Part shown: positions 33,475-42,689 of the stretch, one piece after another
Numbering within the stretch: position 1 is the stretch's first letter
Layout of the letters: every line of letters starts with the position of its first letter
DNA from: Streptomyces cyaneogriseus subsp. noncyanogenus
Lineage (GTDB): Bacteria > Actinomycetota > Actinomycetes > Streptomycetales > Streptomycetaceae
Reading direction: 5' to 3'
Assembly: GCF_000931445.1 (NCBI RefSeq)
Contig: NZ_CP010849.1
Span: 6,262,001 to 6,326,000 of the forward strand
DNA: 64,000 bases
The notes under the pieces: generated by a model
The model's input: the letters and a program-made list of their open reading frames with translations, nothing else
Told to the model about the DNA's origin: nothing
Database searches by the model: none
Made by a program: the position numbers and the translations under genes

Positions 33475-34458
33475 TCAGCGTTCCCGCGCCACCCAGCCCC
33501 GCTCGTAGGCGTGCCAGCCCAGCTGCAACCGGGTCGTCACCCCGGTCAGCTCCATCAGCCGCTTCACCCGGCGCTGCACGGTGCGCAGCCCCAGATCGAG
33601 CTGCTTGGCGACGCTCGCGTCGGTCAGGCCCGCCAGGAGAAGGGAGAGGATCTCCAGGTCCGTGGGGTCGGGACCGTCCGGCTCCTGCTCCGTCACCCCG
33701 GACGCGCCGAGCCGCAACGGCAGCGCGCCCCGCCACACCGACTCGAACAGCCCGGCCAGCAGCTCCAGCAGCCCACTGGCGTGGACGACCAGCGCGGCGG
33801 GCTCCGCGCTGCGCGCGGTGAGCGGCACCAGGGCCAGCGCCCGGTCGGCGATCACCAGCTTGGTCGGCACCCGGTCCACCACCCGCACCTGCTCCTCGCG
33901 GCCGAGCGCGGCCGTCAGCTCGGTGAGGCCCTCCGGCAGGTCCAGCACCGCGCGCTCGACCACCACCCGGTAGCGCACCCCCCGCCCGGCCGCCTGCTCC
34001 TCGGCGTCGTTCTCAATGCCGCTGACGGCGATCGGATTGCCGGTGACCAGCGCGCAGACCTCCTCGCTCGCCCCGAGCTGGAGCTGGAGGAAGCGCTGGG
34101 TGACCGCCGCCGAGCCGATCACCACCTCGACCAGATCGTGCACCGCCGGCTCGGCCGCCGCCGCCCGGTACTCCTCCGCCAGCAGGGCCGCCGCCAGCTC
34201 CGCCTTCTCCAGCTCGTGCCGCTGCTGGGTGAGCAGCGCGCCCAGCGCCACGCCCGGTGGTGCGGCGACCCAGCGGCCGGGCCGCGCCGAGGACTGCGCC
34301 GCGAGCCCCTGCCGTTCCAGCCGGCGCAGGGCGCGCTCGGTGGCCTGTTCGCCGAGCGCCAGCCGCCGCGCGAGATCAGGCACATCGGCGGCGCCCACCG
34401 AGACCAGCGCCCGGTACGCCGCCTCATGCGTCTCGTCCAGCCCCAGCACTCCCAGCAT
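33475..34458 (-). CDS. TrmB/LuxR-type transcriptional regulator
   Basis: 327-residue regulator with a winged-helix (TrmB-like) N-terminus (AADVPDLARRLALGEQATERALRRLERQGL in two pieces) and a LuxR helix-turn-helix at the C-terminus (LLLAGLTDASVAKQLDLGLRTVQRRVKRLM, read across the turn). The middle binds an unknown signal. This architecture is common in Streptomyces as isolated regulators. ATG at 34458 starts MLGVLGLDETHEAAYRAL. Its neighbours give no target hint. Confidence 0.88.
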   Translation of the reverse strand: MLGVLGLDETHEAAYRALVSVGAADVPDLARRLALGEQATERALRRLERQGLAAQSSARPGRWVAAPPGVALGALLTQQRHELEKAELAAALLAEEYRAAAAEPAVHDLVEVVIGSAAVTQRFLQLQLGASEEVCALVTGNPIAVSGIENDAEEQAAGRGVRYRVVVERAVLDLPEGLTELTAALGREEQVRVVDRVPTKLVIADRALALVPLTARSAEPAALVVHASGLLELLAGLFESVWRGALPLRLGASGVTEQEPDGPDPTDLEILSLLLAGLTDASVAKQLDLGLRTVQRRVKRLMELTGVTTRLQLGWHAYERGWVARER

Positions 34459-34831
34459 CAAGCGTCGCCCCTCCCCAGAGCCCGGCCCGCGCTCTCGCGC
34501 GTGGCGGAAAACGGCCACGGCGCAAACCCGCCTGCGGACATCATCGCCGTACGGTCCGTCCCTCTGCCAAGGTGGGGGGCCCGCGGCGTCGGCAACCGCC
34601 CGCCGAGCGCGCCGCGGACCCCCGTGGCCCGAGCCGGCCACGCGCCCACGGGGCCGGGGCCGGGTCACCTCGCTCGCCGGGCGGTCCTTCCGTGGGGGGT
34701 GGGGCCGCCCGGCGACTCCACCGCATGACTGTTCGACGCGTCACCCGACGTGGTGTTCCCGCCGGTCACCGCCCGGCGCAATTTCCGGATGACCCGTTTT
34801 CCCACGGCCCGTGCGGTGGACAATCGGGGCC
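34459..34831. other. divergent intergenic region
   Basis: 373 bp between the LuxR-type gene and the PP2C-like gene. No convincing coding frame. The last 60 bp before 34832 are less G+C rich (CAATTTCCGGATG...) and probably hold the promoter of the downstream gene. Confidence 0.5.
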
Positions 34832-36853
34832 ATGAGCCAGCAGGGGGCAAGTCCCACCGGTCACGAGGACGACTGGTGGGGGCAGTTGTACGACGACACC
34901 ACCGGCGACACGGGCCCCACGGCCGCGGCCGATTCCCTGGAAGACCGGTTCGCCTCGGCGGCCGGGGCGGTGAAGGGGACGGACGGACCGGCGGACGGCA
35001 CGGACCGGGCGGCCGGCGCTCCCGGCCCCGGTGAGCGGCCCGGCCCGGCCACCGCCGCCCGGCCGCCCCGCGCGGCGAACGGCGTCCCGGCACCGCGCAC
35101 GGGCGACCCGCGCATCCCCGCCGCCGGCCCCGGGAAACCGGAGAGCCCCTCAGGGCGCACCGGCGAGGCGAGGGACGCCGCGCCCCGTGGCGGGGAGGCG
35201 GTGGACGCCGGGTCCGCCACCGGGGAGTCGGTGGGCGCTCCGTCCGGCGACGCAGACGCGGCGGACGTGTCGCCCGGTGGCGGAGAGGCGGCGGACGTCA
35301 CGCCCGGTGGCGCAAAACCGACGGGTGGTCCGTCCGGTAGGGGGGAATCGGCTGCGGCGGGTGTCCCGGCCGCCGCCGGGGGCCCGGCCGCTCCTCCGCG
35401 CGCCCCCTGGGAGCCTCCGTCGGCCGTACCGGCGGGCCCCGTCACCTTCCCGCCCGGTCCCGGTGGTGCGGTGGACGCCGGGCCCGCCACCGGGGAGCCG
35501 GTGGACGGTCCGTCCCTTGGCGAGGACGCGGCGGGTGTCTCAGCCGCCGCCGGGGGCCCGGCCGCTCCTCCGCGCGCCCCCTGGGAGCCTCCGTCGGCCG
35601 TACCGGCGGGCCCCGTCACCTTCCCGCCCGGACCGGAGGCCGGGCCCCGGGGCACACCGCCGGGAGAACCGTCCGGCGCCGGAGCACCCGCCGCGCACGT
35701 CCCGGCCGCCCGGAGGCCCGCCGACCCGCGTACGTCCCCGCCGCCACCCCCGCCCTCGTTCCCCCTCCGGACGCCCGCCCCGCCCGGCTCCCCGTCCGCC
35801 GACGCGGGGCAGGACACCCCCGAGGTCCCGGGCGGACCCCCGCTCGACGAGCCCCCACCGGCCCCCGGGGGCGGCCGGGACGCGGGGGCCTCCCCCGACT
35901 ACGTCGGCTCCGGCCCGCCCACCTACGACCCCGAACCGACCGCGCTGCCGGCCGCCGACCCCGACGGCCTCGACGACCTGATCCCGGACACCGTGCTGGA
36001 CGGGGCCCGCTACGGCACCTCCACCCTGCGGGCCGTCTCCCTGCGCGGAGACTCCGCCCGGTTCCGCGGCGAGCGGCGCCGCGACGCCCTGCTCACCGCC
36101 CGCTTCGGCACGGGCGACCAGACCCTGGTCCTGGTGGCGATGGCCACCGGGGCCCGCGCCGTGCCGGGCGCGCACCGCGCCGCCGCCGAGCTGTGCCGCT
36201 CGATCGGCCGTGCGGTCGGCCGCAGCCACCTCCAGTTGCTGGCGGACGTCCGGGCCGGGCGGCGCGGCGACCTGAAGGCCGGGCTGCACCGCCTCACCGA
36301 CCGCAGCCTCGGCAAGCTCCGCGCCGACGCCTGTGAACAGGGCCTCGCCCCCGACACGTACGCGGCCACCCTGCGCTGTCTGCTGCTGCCGGGCGACCCC
36401 GAATGCCGTACGCGTGTGTTCTTCGGCGTCGGCGCCGGCGGACTGTTCCGGCTGCGCGACGGCACCTGGCAGGACCTGGAGCCGGCCGCCGACGCGCCCG
36501 GCGCCGACCCCGCCGGGCCCGGCCCGGAGCCGGACCGGACGCCCGAGGGCGACCGGATCGCCCCGGACCCGGACACCGCCGCCCCGCCCGCTCCGTACGG
36601 CGAACCGGCCGGAACGCCGCCCCGCGCACCCTTCCGCTTCCGCGCCTGTGTCGCCCGCCCGGGTGATGTGCTCCTGATCGGCACCGCCGGTCTGGCCGAG
36701 CCGCTGCGCGGCGAGGACGCACTGCGCGAACACCTGGCGCGGCGCTGGTCCGGTGCCACCCCGCCGGGCCTGGCCGCCTTCCTCGCCGACGCCCGGGTCA
36801 GGGTGAAGGGCTACGCCGACGACCGTACGGCCGCCGCCGTGTGGGAGGCGTGA
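34832..36853 (+). CDS. PP2C-like phosphatase-domain protein with long Pro/Ala-rich linker
   Basis: 673 residues. The first about 380 are low-complexity Pro/Gly/Ala sequence containing a duplicated block; the C-terminal about 290 residues resemble a PP2C/SpoIIE-type phosphatase domain (SLRGDSARFRGERRRDALLTARFG, then VLVAMATGARAVPGAHRAAAELC, later RPGDVLLIGTAGLAE). Some metal-binding Asp residues usual in PP2C are not obvious, so it may be a pseudophosphatase. ATG at 34832. No membrane segment. The following gene is poxB, 106 bp downstream. Confidence 0.75.
   Translation: MSQQGASPTGHEDDWWGQLYDDTTGDTGPTAAADSLEDRFASAAGAVKGTDGPADGTDRAAGAPGPGERPGPATAARPPRAANGVPAPRTGDPRIPAAGPGKPESPSGRTGEARDAAPRGGEAVDAGSATGESVGAPSGDADAADVSPGGGEAADVTPGGAKPTGGPSGRGESAAAGVPAAAGGPAAPPRAPWEPPSAVPAGPVTFPPGPGGAVDAGPATGEPVDGPSLGEDAAGVSAAAGGPAAPPRAPWEPPSAVPAGPVTFPPGPEAGPRGTPPGEPSGAGAPAAHVPAARRPADPRTSPPPPPPSFPLRTPAPPGSPSADAGQDTPEVPGGPPLDEPPPAPGGGRDAGASPDYVGSGPPTYDPEPTALPAADPDGLDDLIPDTVLDGARYGTSTLRAVSLRGDSARFRGERRRDALLTARFGTGDQTLVLVAMATGARAVPGAHRAAAELCRSIGRAVGRSHLQLLADVRAGRRGDLKAGLHRLTDRSLGKLRADACEQGLAPDTYAATLRCLLLPGDPECRTRVFFGVGAGGLFRLRDGTWQDLEPAADAPGADPAGPGPEPDRTPEGDRIAPDPDTAAPPAPYGEPAGTPPRAPFRFRACVARPGDVLLIGTAGLAEPLRGEDALREHLARRWSGATPPGLAAFLADARVRVKGYADDRTAAAVWEA
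35360..35635. repeat. direct repeat in the Pro-rich linker
   Basis: Two almost identical copies of about 102 bp (35360-35461 and 35534-35635), offset 174 bp, encode AAAGGPAAPPRAPWEPPSAV followed by PAGPVTFPPGP. The intervening bases also resemble the sequence before copy one (VDAG-x-ATGE-x-V motif), so a 58-codon unit was duplicated in frame. Confidence 0.9.
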
Positions 36854-36959
36854 CGGCGCCCCGTGTGGATTCATGGGATCCAGGCAGGCACGGGAACCGG
36901 GCACGGCGCGGGATCCCGGCAGACCGCAGGATCCAGCGGACCGGAGGGCACACCACGCC

Positions 36960-38702
36960 ATGGCCAGACAGAACGTCGCGGAACAGTTCGTCGACATCCT
37001 TGCCCGCGCCGGGGTCCGGCGCCTGTACGGCGTCGTCGGGGACAGCCTCAACCCCGTCGTGGACGCCGTACGCCGCAACGCCGCCATCGACTGGGTGCAT
37101 GTGCGGCACGAGGAGAGCGCCGCCTTCGCCGCCGGTGCCGAGGCGCAGATCACCGGCAAGCTGACCGCGTGCGCCGGTTCCTGCGGGCCGGGCAACCTGC
37201 ACCTCATCAACGGCCTGTACGACGCCCACCGCTCCATGGCCCCCGTCCTCGCCCTCGCCTCCCACATCCCCTCCAGCGAGATCGGCCTCGGCTACTTCCA
37301 GGAGACCCATCCCGAGCGGCTGTTCACCGAGTGCAGCCACTACTGCGAACTCATCTCCAGCCCGCGGCAGATGCCGCGGGTGCTCCAGACCGCCATCCAG
37401 CACGCCGTCGGCCGGCGCGGCGTGAGCGTCGTCGCCCTGCCCGGCGACATCGCGGGGGAGCCCGCCCCCGATCGGGTCGCCCGGACCGCCCTGGTCACCA
37501 CGCGGCCCACCGTCCGCCCGGGCGACGACGAGCTGGACCGGCTGGTCCGGCTGATCGACGACGCCGACAAGGTCACCCTGTTCTGCGGCAGCGGTACGGC
37601 GGGCGCGCACGCCGAGGTCATGGAGTTCGCCGAGAAGGTCAAGGCGCCGGTGGGGCACGCGCTGCGCGGGAAGGAATGGATCCAGTACGACAATCCGTTC
37701 GACGTCGGGATGAGCGGGCTGCTCGGCTACGGCGCCGCCTACGAGGCCACCCACGAGTGCGATCTGCTGATCCTGCTCGGCACCGACTTCCCGTACAACG
37801 CCTTCCTGCCCGACGACGTGAAGATCGCGCAGGTCGACATCCGGCCCGAGCACCTGGGCCGCCGCTCCAAGCTGGACCTCGCGGTGTGGGGCGACGTGAA
37901 GGAGACCCTGCGCTGCCTGACCCCGCGGGTGAAGACCAAGAAGAGCCGGCGCTTCCTGGACAAGATGCTGAAGAAGCACGCGGACGCGCTGGAGGGAGTC
38001 GTCAAGGCGTACACGAAGAAGGTCGACAAGCACGTCCCCCTCCACCCCGAGTACGTGGCGGCGGTCCTGGACGAGACGGCCGACGACGACGCGGTGTTCA
38101 CGATCGACACCGGCATGTGCAACGTCTGGGCGGCGCGCTATCTCACCCCCAACGGGCGCCGCCGCATCATCGGCTCCTTCTCGCACGGTTCGATGGCCAA
38201 CGCGCTGCCGATGGCGATCGGCGCCCAGCTCACCGACCGGCGGCGGCAGGTCGTCACCCTGTCCGGCGACGGCGGTTTCTCCATGCTGATGGGTGACTTC
38301 CTCACCCTGGTCCAGTACGACCTGCCGGTGAAGGTGGTGCTGTTCGACAACTCCTCGCTCGGCATGGTGGAGCTGGAGATGATGGTCGCGGGGCTCCCCT
38401 CGCACGGCACCGCCAACACCAACCCCGACTTCGCCGCCGTCGCCGAGGCGTGCGGTGCCCGCGGCGTGCGCGTGGAGAAGCCCAAACAGCTCGCCGGTGC
38501 GCTCAAGGACGCCTTCCGGCACAAGGGCCCCGCCCTCGTCCACGTCGTCACCGACCCCAACGCCCTGTCCATCCCGCCGAAGATCAGCGCCGACATGGTC
38601 ACCGGCTTCGCGCTGTCCGCCTCGAAGATCGTCCTGGACGGCGGGGTCGGCCGCATGCTCCAGATGGCCCGCTCCAACCTGCGCAACGTCCCGCGCCCGT
38701 AG
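36960..38702 (+). CDS. poxB: thiamine-diphosphate pyruvate dehydrogenase/oxidase (PoxB-like)
   Basis: 580-residue ThDP- and FAD-dependent enzyme of the pyruvate oxidase group that decarboxylates pyruvate to acetate with electrons to quinone. The catalytic Glu is in VRHEESAAFAAG. The central FAD domain follows, and the ThDP motif is GDGGFSMLMGDFLTLVQYDL with DNSSLGM. No signal; peripheral membrane association is typical. ATG at 36960 begins MARQNVAEQFVDILARAGV, the conserved start; the 29 codons upstream are not conserved. Isolated in this context. Confidence 0.94.
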   Translation: MARQNVAEQFVDILARAGVRRLYGVVGDSLNPVVDAVRRNAAIDWVHVRHEESAAFAAGAEAQITGKLTACAGSCGPGNLHLINGLYDAHRSMAPVLALASHIPSSEIGLGYFQETHPERLFTECSHYCELISSPRQMPRVLQTAIQHAVGRRGVSVVALPGDIAGEPAPDRVARTALVTTRPTVRPGDDELDRLVRLIDDADKVTLFCGSGTAGAHAEVMEFAEKVKAPVGHALRGKEWIQYDNPFDVGMSGLLGYGAAYEATHECDLLILLGTDFPYNAFLPDDVKIAQVDIRPEHLGRRSKLDLAVWGDVKETLRCLTPRVKTKKSRRFLDKMLKKHADALEGVVKAYTKKVDKHVPLHPEYVAAVLDETADDDAVFTIDTGMCNVWAARYLTPNGRRRIIGSFSHGSMANALPMAIGAQLTDRRRQVVTLSGDGGFSMLMGDFLTLVQYDLPVKVVLFDNSSLGMVELEMMVAGLPSHGTANTNPDFAAVAEACGARGVRVEKPKQLAGALKDAFRHKGPALVHVVTDPNALSIPPKISADMVTGFALSASKIVLDGGVGRMLQMARSNLRNVPRP

Positions 38703-38832
38703 AGCCTCTGGGAACGAAAGACCTCAGGCGTCCACCGCCTCGCGCGGCACTCGGGGCAGGGGCGGAGTTCGGCCAACTTCGCCCCCGGACCTCCGGCAGG
38801 ACTGCCGGGCGCCCGATCGGGCAAGGATCCTC

Positions 38833-39363
38833 GTGAACGTGTTCGAGCAGGAGGGGAACCGACATCGGCACGCGGGCGGGGGCATGAAGAGGCAGGCAGG
38901 AGGGGGCGGCCCCACGACGGTCGGGGCCCCCTCGGCACACGGCACGGCACGGCAGCAGACCGGCAGCACCGGCGCGGCGGCGCCCCAGCTCAGGCGAAAA
39001 CTCGGACGGGCGGACTTACGGGCCGTCCCCGAGGCGCGCCGGGCGCTGCGCGATCTGCTGCGGCACTGGGGCAGGCCCGGACGGTCCGCGGTGGCGGAGC
39101 TGCTGACCAGCGAGCTCGTCACCAACGCGCTGGTCCACACCGACGACGACGCCGTCCTGACGGCCACCGTCGGGCCGCGCGGGGTGCGGGTGGAGGTGCG
39201 GGACTTCGTGGCCGGGCGGCTCCGGCCGTCCGCTCCCGCCCCCGGCGACGCGACGAACGGCAGGGGACTGGTGCTGCTGGAGTCCCTCGCGGACGCCTGG
39301 GGCGTGCGGGCGCACGGGGTGGGCAAGTCGGTCTGGTTCGAACTGGACGCCGAGGCGGGGTGA
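38833..39363 (+). CDS. HATPase_c ATP-binding protein (anti-sigma-like)
   Basis: 176-residue GHKL ATPase, second such protein in the window. N box ELLTSELVTNALVHT, G1-like VEVRDFVAG (Gly after Asp is shifted) and G2 GRGLVLLESLADAWGV. The GTG start at 38833 follows AAGGA; an ATG 51 bp further in is an alternative. The N-terminal 50 residues are Gly/His/Ala-rich and not conserved. Likely an anti-sigma or anti-anti-sigma partner of unknown regulator; no sigma gene is adjacent. Confidence 0.85.
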   Translation: MNVFEQEGNRHRHAGGGMKRQAGGGGPTTVGAPSAHGTARQQTGSTGAAAPQLRRKLGRADLRAVPEARRALRDLLRHWGRPGRSAVAELLTSELVTNALVHTDDDAVLTATVGPRGVRVEVRDFVAGRLRPSAPAPGDATNGRGLVLLESLADAWGVRAHGVGKSVWFELDAEAG

Positions 39364-39370
39364 ACGCCGA

Positions 39371-39400
39371 AGGGGCGCGGCCCGTGGCGGCCACGCCCCT
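39371..39400. terminator. bidirectional terminator hairpin
   Basis: AGGGGCGCGGCC - CGTGGC - GGCCACGCCCCT: 12-bp arms with one mismatch, 8 bp after the ATPase stop and facing the convergent DUF2637 gene. Confidence 0.8.
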
Positions 39401-39476
39401 CGCCCGGGAGGACCCGCGCCCGTCGCCGGGGAGAGGGCCCGCACCCCTCGTCCGGGCCGCCCGCGTCCCTGGCCGG

Positions 39477-40535
39477 TCAGCCGAACTGCTGCTCCAGATC
39501 CTTGAGTTTGCGCTCCAGGGAGTCCAGGCGCGGCAGGGCCTGGGTGTCGTCCTCCGCGGTGAGGTCGACGGTGACCCGGTCAGCCCCGCCACGGACGGGC
39601 TGGAGGGAGGGACGCGACCGCGGGGGCAACTGCTCCGGTGTGGGCGGCGCGGATATGGCAGGCTCCGCGGAGGCCCGGTCCGCGCCCCGTTCCACCGCCT
39701 GCACCTCGATCTCGACCTGCGGCCCGTCGTCCCGTCCGGCGAACCCCGGGTGGCCCCGGCGGATCGCCTTCAGCCGGGCCCGCTCCAGGCGCTGCCGCTC
39801 GCGGCGGAGCCGCCGGGTCTCCTCCTTCTGCCGCCGGTCCTCGCGCACCTCCTCGACCGCCTCGTCCAGGCTGCGCACCCCCTCCAGGAGCATGAGCGAC
39901 CAGGCCCGGTAGGTCTCCCGGGGCGCCCGCAGCCAGCGGACGATCCGGATCTGCGGCAGGGGACGCGGCACCAGCCCCTGTTCGCGCAGGGCCGCCCGGC
40001 GCGTCTGCTTCAGGGCGCGGTCGAACAGGACCGCCGCGGACAGGGACATGCCCGCGAAGAAGTGCGGGGCGCCCGCGTGGCCCACGCCCCGCGGCGCGTG
40101 CACCCAGTTGAACCAGGCCGCCGCCAGGGCGAACGTCCACACCAGGATCCGGGAGCCGAGCGCGGCGTCACCGTGACTGGCCTCGCGCACCGCCAGCACG
40201 GAACAGAACATCGCGGCCCCGTCCAGACCGAACGGGACCAGGTACTGCCAGCCGCCGGAGAGTCCGAGGTTCTGCTCGCCGAAGCCGACCAGGCCGTGGA
40301 AGGACAGCGCCGCCGCCACCGCGGCGCAGCAGAACAGCAGCACGTAGGAGACGGTGCCGTAGACGGCCTCCTTGCGTCTGCGGCGCTCCTCGGCCCGCTC
40401 CCACGAGTCGTCCGCGCTCGCGTGCTTCCCCGAGGCGCGCTTGCCGCGCGCGAGCACCGCCACCGCCGCCAGCATGCCCAGGAGCAGTACGGCGCCCGGA
40501 AGCAGCCAGTTCAGCGATATGTCGGTCAGTCTCAT
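39477..40535 (-). CDS. DUF2637 membrane protein
   Basis: 352 residues: about five membrane segments in the first 190 (DUF2637, also found in Streptomyces plasmid Spd-type transfer-associated proteins), then a charged coiled coil (VREDRRQKEETRRLRRERQ...) and a Pro-rich tail ending in LDSLERKLKDLEQQFG. The ATG at 40535 follows AAGGGA. The coiled coil suggests self-association or cytoskeletal contact at the membrane. Exact role unknown. Confidence 0.88.
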   Translation of the reverse strand: MRLTDISLNWLLPGAVLLLGMLAAVAVLARGKRASGKHASADDSWERAEERRRRKEAVYGTVSYVLLFCCAAVAAALSFHGLVGFGEQNLGLSGGWQYLVPFGLDGAAMFCSVLAVREASHGDAALGSRILVWTFALAAAWFNWVHAPRGVGHAGAPHFFAGMSLSAAVLFDRALKQTRRAALREQGLVPRPLPQIRIVRWLRAPRETYRAWSLMLLEGVRSLDEAVEEVREDRRQKEETRRLRRERQRLERARLKAIRRGHPGFAGRDDGPQVEIEVQAVERGADRASAEPAISAPPTPEQLPPRSRPSLQPVRGGADRVTVDLTAEDDTQALPRLDSLERKLKDLEQQFG

Positions 40536-40834
40536 CTGGGTCCCTTGCCTTGCGATACGGCGTGACGCCCGCCATGGTGGCCCAAAGCCGGCGGGCCCCA
40601 GGGGGTTTCCCGGCAAGAGGCCGCCAAGGGGGTGCGACAGGGGTGCCCGGAGCGGCGTTCCCCTCGAACTGCCGCTTGAAAAAGGCGAGTTGTGTTCGAG
40701 TGGGACTTCCCGTGCGGGTGGTTCCGCGAAGAGTTTCGGTGCTCGGTCGGGTGGTTGTGGTAGCGGGTGCGGGTGTGCCGGGTCCCGGGCGCGCGGTCGG
40801 TCCCGGTACCGGGGGCGGAGGCGTGCCCGGGGTG

Positions 40835-41698
40835 TCAGCGCGCGGCGGCGGCCAGTCTGCCGACGCGGTCCGCGTCGCAGGTGCGCGGGCAGGTGGCGCA
40901 GGTGTCCTCGGGGCGCACCGTGTAGAACATGCAGCAGCTCGCCCGGTCCCGGGTGCGCAGCGGCTCGCCGTCCGGCCCGGTCAGCTCACGGAACGCCGCC
41001 GCCCCGACGTACGGCCGGGTCGCGCCCGGCAGCAGCAGCTCCAGCTCGTGCCGCGCCCGCTCCTCCTCGCCGAGCAGATGGGCCACGTACCACAGACCCT
41101 CGACGATCTCGTCCGTCGCCATCCCCCACAGGGCGCGCCCGCGCCGCCGCATCCGCGGCCCGAAACCGGCCAGTACCGGCTCCAGGTGCTCGGCGATCGC
41201 CGCCCGCACCTCGGCCCGCAGCGCCTCCTCGCCCGGGACCACGCGGGCGCCGGGCAGCGCGGCGGCCGGATCGCCGGGCAGGCAGGCGAAGCCCTCCGTG
41301 CGGACGGCCATGCGGCCCAGCGAGAGGCCGGGGGCGGTGCGGTCGAACGAGACGTGCGTCGCGGGGAGACGGGGCACCCGGCGGTGCAGGAACCACGGCA
41401 CGGTGACGAGCAGACAGGCCGGCCAGGCGTACCGGTGCAGTCCGAAGCTCGCCACCACGTCCGGGCGGGCCTTCTGGCCGTAGTCGCGCACCACCTGCGC
41501 GTCGTCCCAGGCCAGGAACTCCGTCAGCGCGGTCCCGCCCTCCGCGAGCGAGGCGGCGGCGACCCAGCCGCCGCCCCGGGGGAGCGGCTCGCCGTCACCG
41601 AGCTCGGTGACGGCCAGCCCGGGGAAGACTTCGGTCAGACGGGCATACGCGTCCGCGACGGCCGAACGGGGCACGGGCATACGGGACCACCGATCCAT
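40835..41698 (-). CDS. FhuF-like ferric-siderophore reductase, [2Fe-2S]
   Basis: 287-residue protein ending in the diagnostic FhuF cluster motif CC-x10-C-x2-C (SCCMFYTVRPEDTCATC). FhuF proteins release iron from hydroxamate siderophores by reducing it in the cytoplasm. ATG at 41698. A near-perfect iron box lies 24-40 bp upstream, so DmdR/IdeR repression under iron sufficiency is expected. No siderophore transporter is adjacent, so it serves uptake systems encoded elsewhere. Confidence 0.92.
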   Translation of the reverse strand: MDRWSRMPVPRSAVADAYARLTEVFPGLAVTELGDGEPLPRGGGWVAAASLAEGGTALTEFLAWDDAQVVRDYGQKARPDVVASFGLHRYAWPACLLVTVPWFLHRRVPRLPATHVSFDRTAPGLSLGRMAVRTEGFACLPGDPAAALPGARVVPGEEALRAEVRAAIAEHLEPVLAGFGPRMRRRGRALWGMATDEIVEGLWYVAHLLGEEERARHELELLLPGATRPYVGAAAFRELTGPDGEPLRTRDRASCCMFYTVRPEDTCATCPRTCDADRVGRLAAAAR

Positions 41699-41721
41699 GT
41701 CACGGACAACGGGCTGATCTA

Positions 41722-41738
41722 AAGGTAAGCCTTACCTT
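41722..41738. promoter_or_regulatory. iron box (DmdR/IdeR operator)
   Basis: AAGGTAAGCCTTACCTT has perfect 8-bp arms around a central C and matches the TTAGGTTAGGCTAACCTAA-type iron box of actinomycete DtxR-family repressors. It lies directly upstream of the FhuF-like reductase. The divergent GntR gene starts 111 bp away on the other side and could also be affected. Confidence 0.9.
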
Positions 41739-41849
41739 ACCCCGAGATCACCGGGATGTGCAGGGGCGGCGCGTGCGCTTATCGTGCTCGACGGAGGGGT
41801 AACCACGCCCGTCCCGCCCCATATGCCGACACGTCCCGGAGGAGGACTC

Positions 41850-42650
41850 GTGAAGCAGGGCACGCAGGGCCCCGCCGGGCCGGAGGCCGCCGCGCTCCGC
41901 CCGCCGGGGCGGGTCCGGGTGCCGCCCCAGCCCGGCGCGGCGGAGGCGGAGCGGGGCAGGGCTGGCGCGGCGGGGCCTGCACGCGGCGAGCACACCCACG
42001 GCGAACCGCCCGCTCCCGGCACCCGCCCCCTCATCCAGCGCTCCTCCGTGCGCGGGCAGATCCTCGACGCCCTGCGCACCGCGCTCCTGGCGGGCGAGCT
42101 GAAACCCGGCGAGGTCTACTCGGCCCCGGTGCTCGGCGAGCGGTTCGGGGTGTCGGCGACCCCGGTGCGGGAGGCGATGCAGCAGCTCGCCCTGGAGGGC
42201 GCCGTCGAGGTCGTCCCCAACCGCGGCTTCCGCGTCCTGGAGCGCAGCGGCCGGGAGCTGGCCGAACTGGCCGAGGTGCGGGCCCTGATCGAAGTACCGG
42301 TGATGCTGCGCCTGGCCCGTACGGTGCCCGCGGCGCGCTGGGCGGAACTGCGGCCCCTGGCGGAGGCGACGGTGCGCGCCGCCTCCGCCGGGTGCCGGGC
42401 CGACTACGCCGAGGCCGACCGCGCCTTCCACCGGGCGGTGCTCGCCCTGGCCGGCAACGACCAACTGGTCCGGATCGCCGAGGATCTGCACCGCCGCTCC
42501 CAGTGGCCGCTGGTCGGCCTGCCCGCGGCGCCCGGACGCGCCGACCTGGTGGCCGACGCCCACGAGCACACCGCACTGCTGGACGCGCTGATCGCCGGGG
42601 ACGCGGACGTGGTGCGGGCCCTGGTGGAGGACCACTTCGCGCCCACCTGA
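41850..42650 (+). CDS. GntR-family regulator (FadR/FCD type)
   Basis: 266-residue regulator. A disordered Pro/Gly-rich N-terminal tail (about 65 residues) is followed by the GntR winged helix (AGELKPGEVYSAPVLGERFG, VSATPVREAMQQLALEG) and an FCD ligand-binding domain with its metal/ligand His residues (FHRAVLALAGN, HEHTALLDALIAGD). GTG at 41850 is preceded by GGAGGAGG. Divergent from the iron-regulated reductase. Target unknown. Confidence 0.9.
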   Translation: MKQGTQGPAGPEAAALRPPGRVRVPPQPGAAEAERGRAGAAGPARGEHTHGEPPAPGTRPLIQRSSVRGQILDALRTALLAGELKPGEVYSAPVLGERFGVSATPVREAMQQLALEGAVEVVPNRGFRVLERSGRELAELAEVRALIEVPVMLRLARTVPAARWAELRPLAEATVRAASAGCRADYAEADRAFHRAVLALAGNDQLVRIAEDLHRRSQWPLVGLPAAPGRADLVADAHEHTALLDALIAGDADVVRALVEDHFAPT

Positions 42651-42689
42651 GCGGCTGCCTCCGTCCGCGTCCGCCGTACCGCGCGGCCG

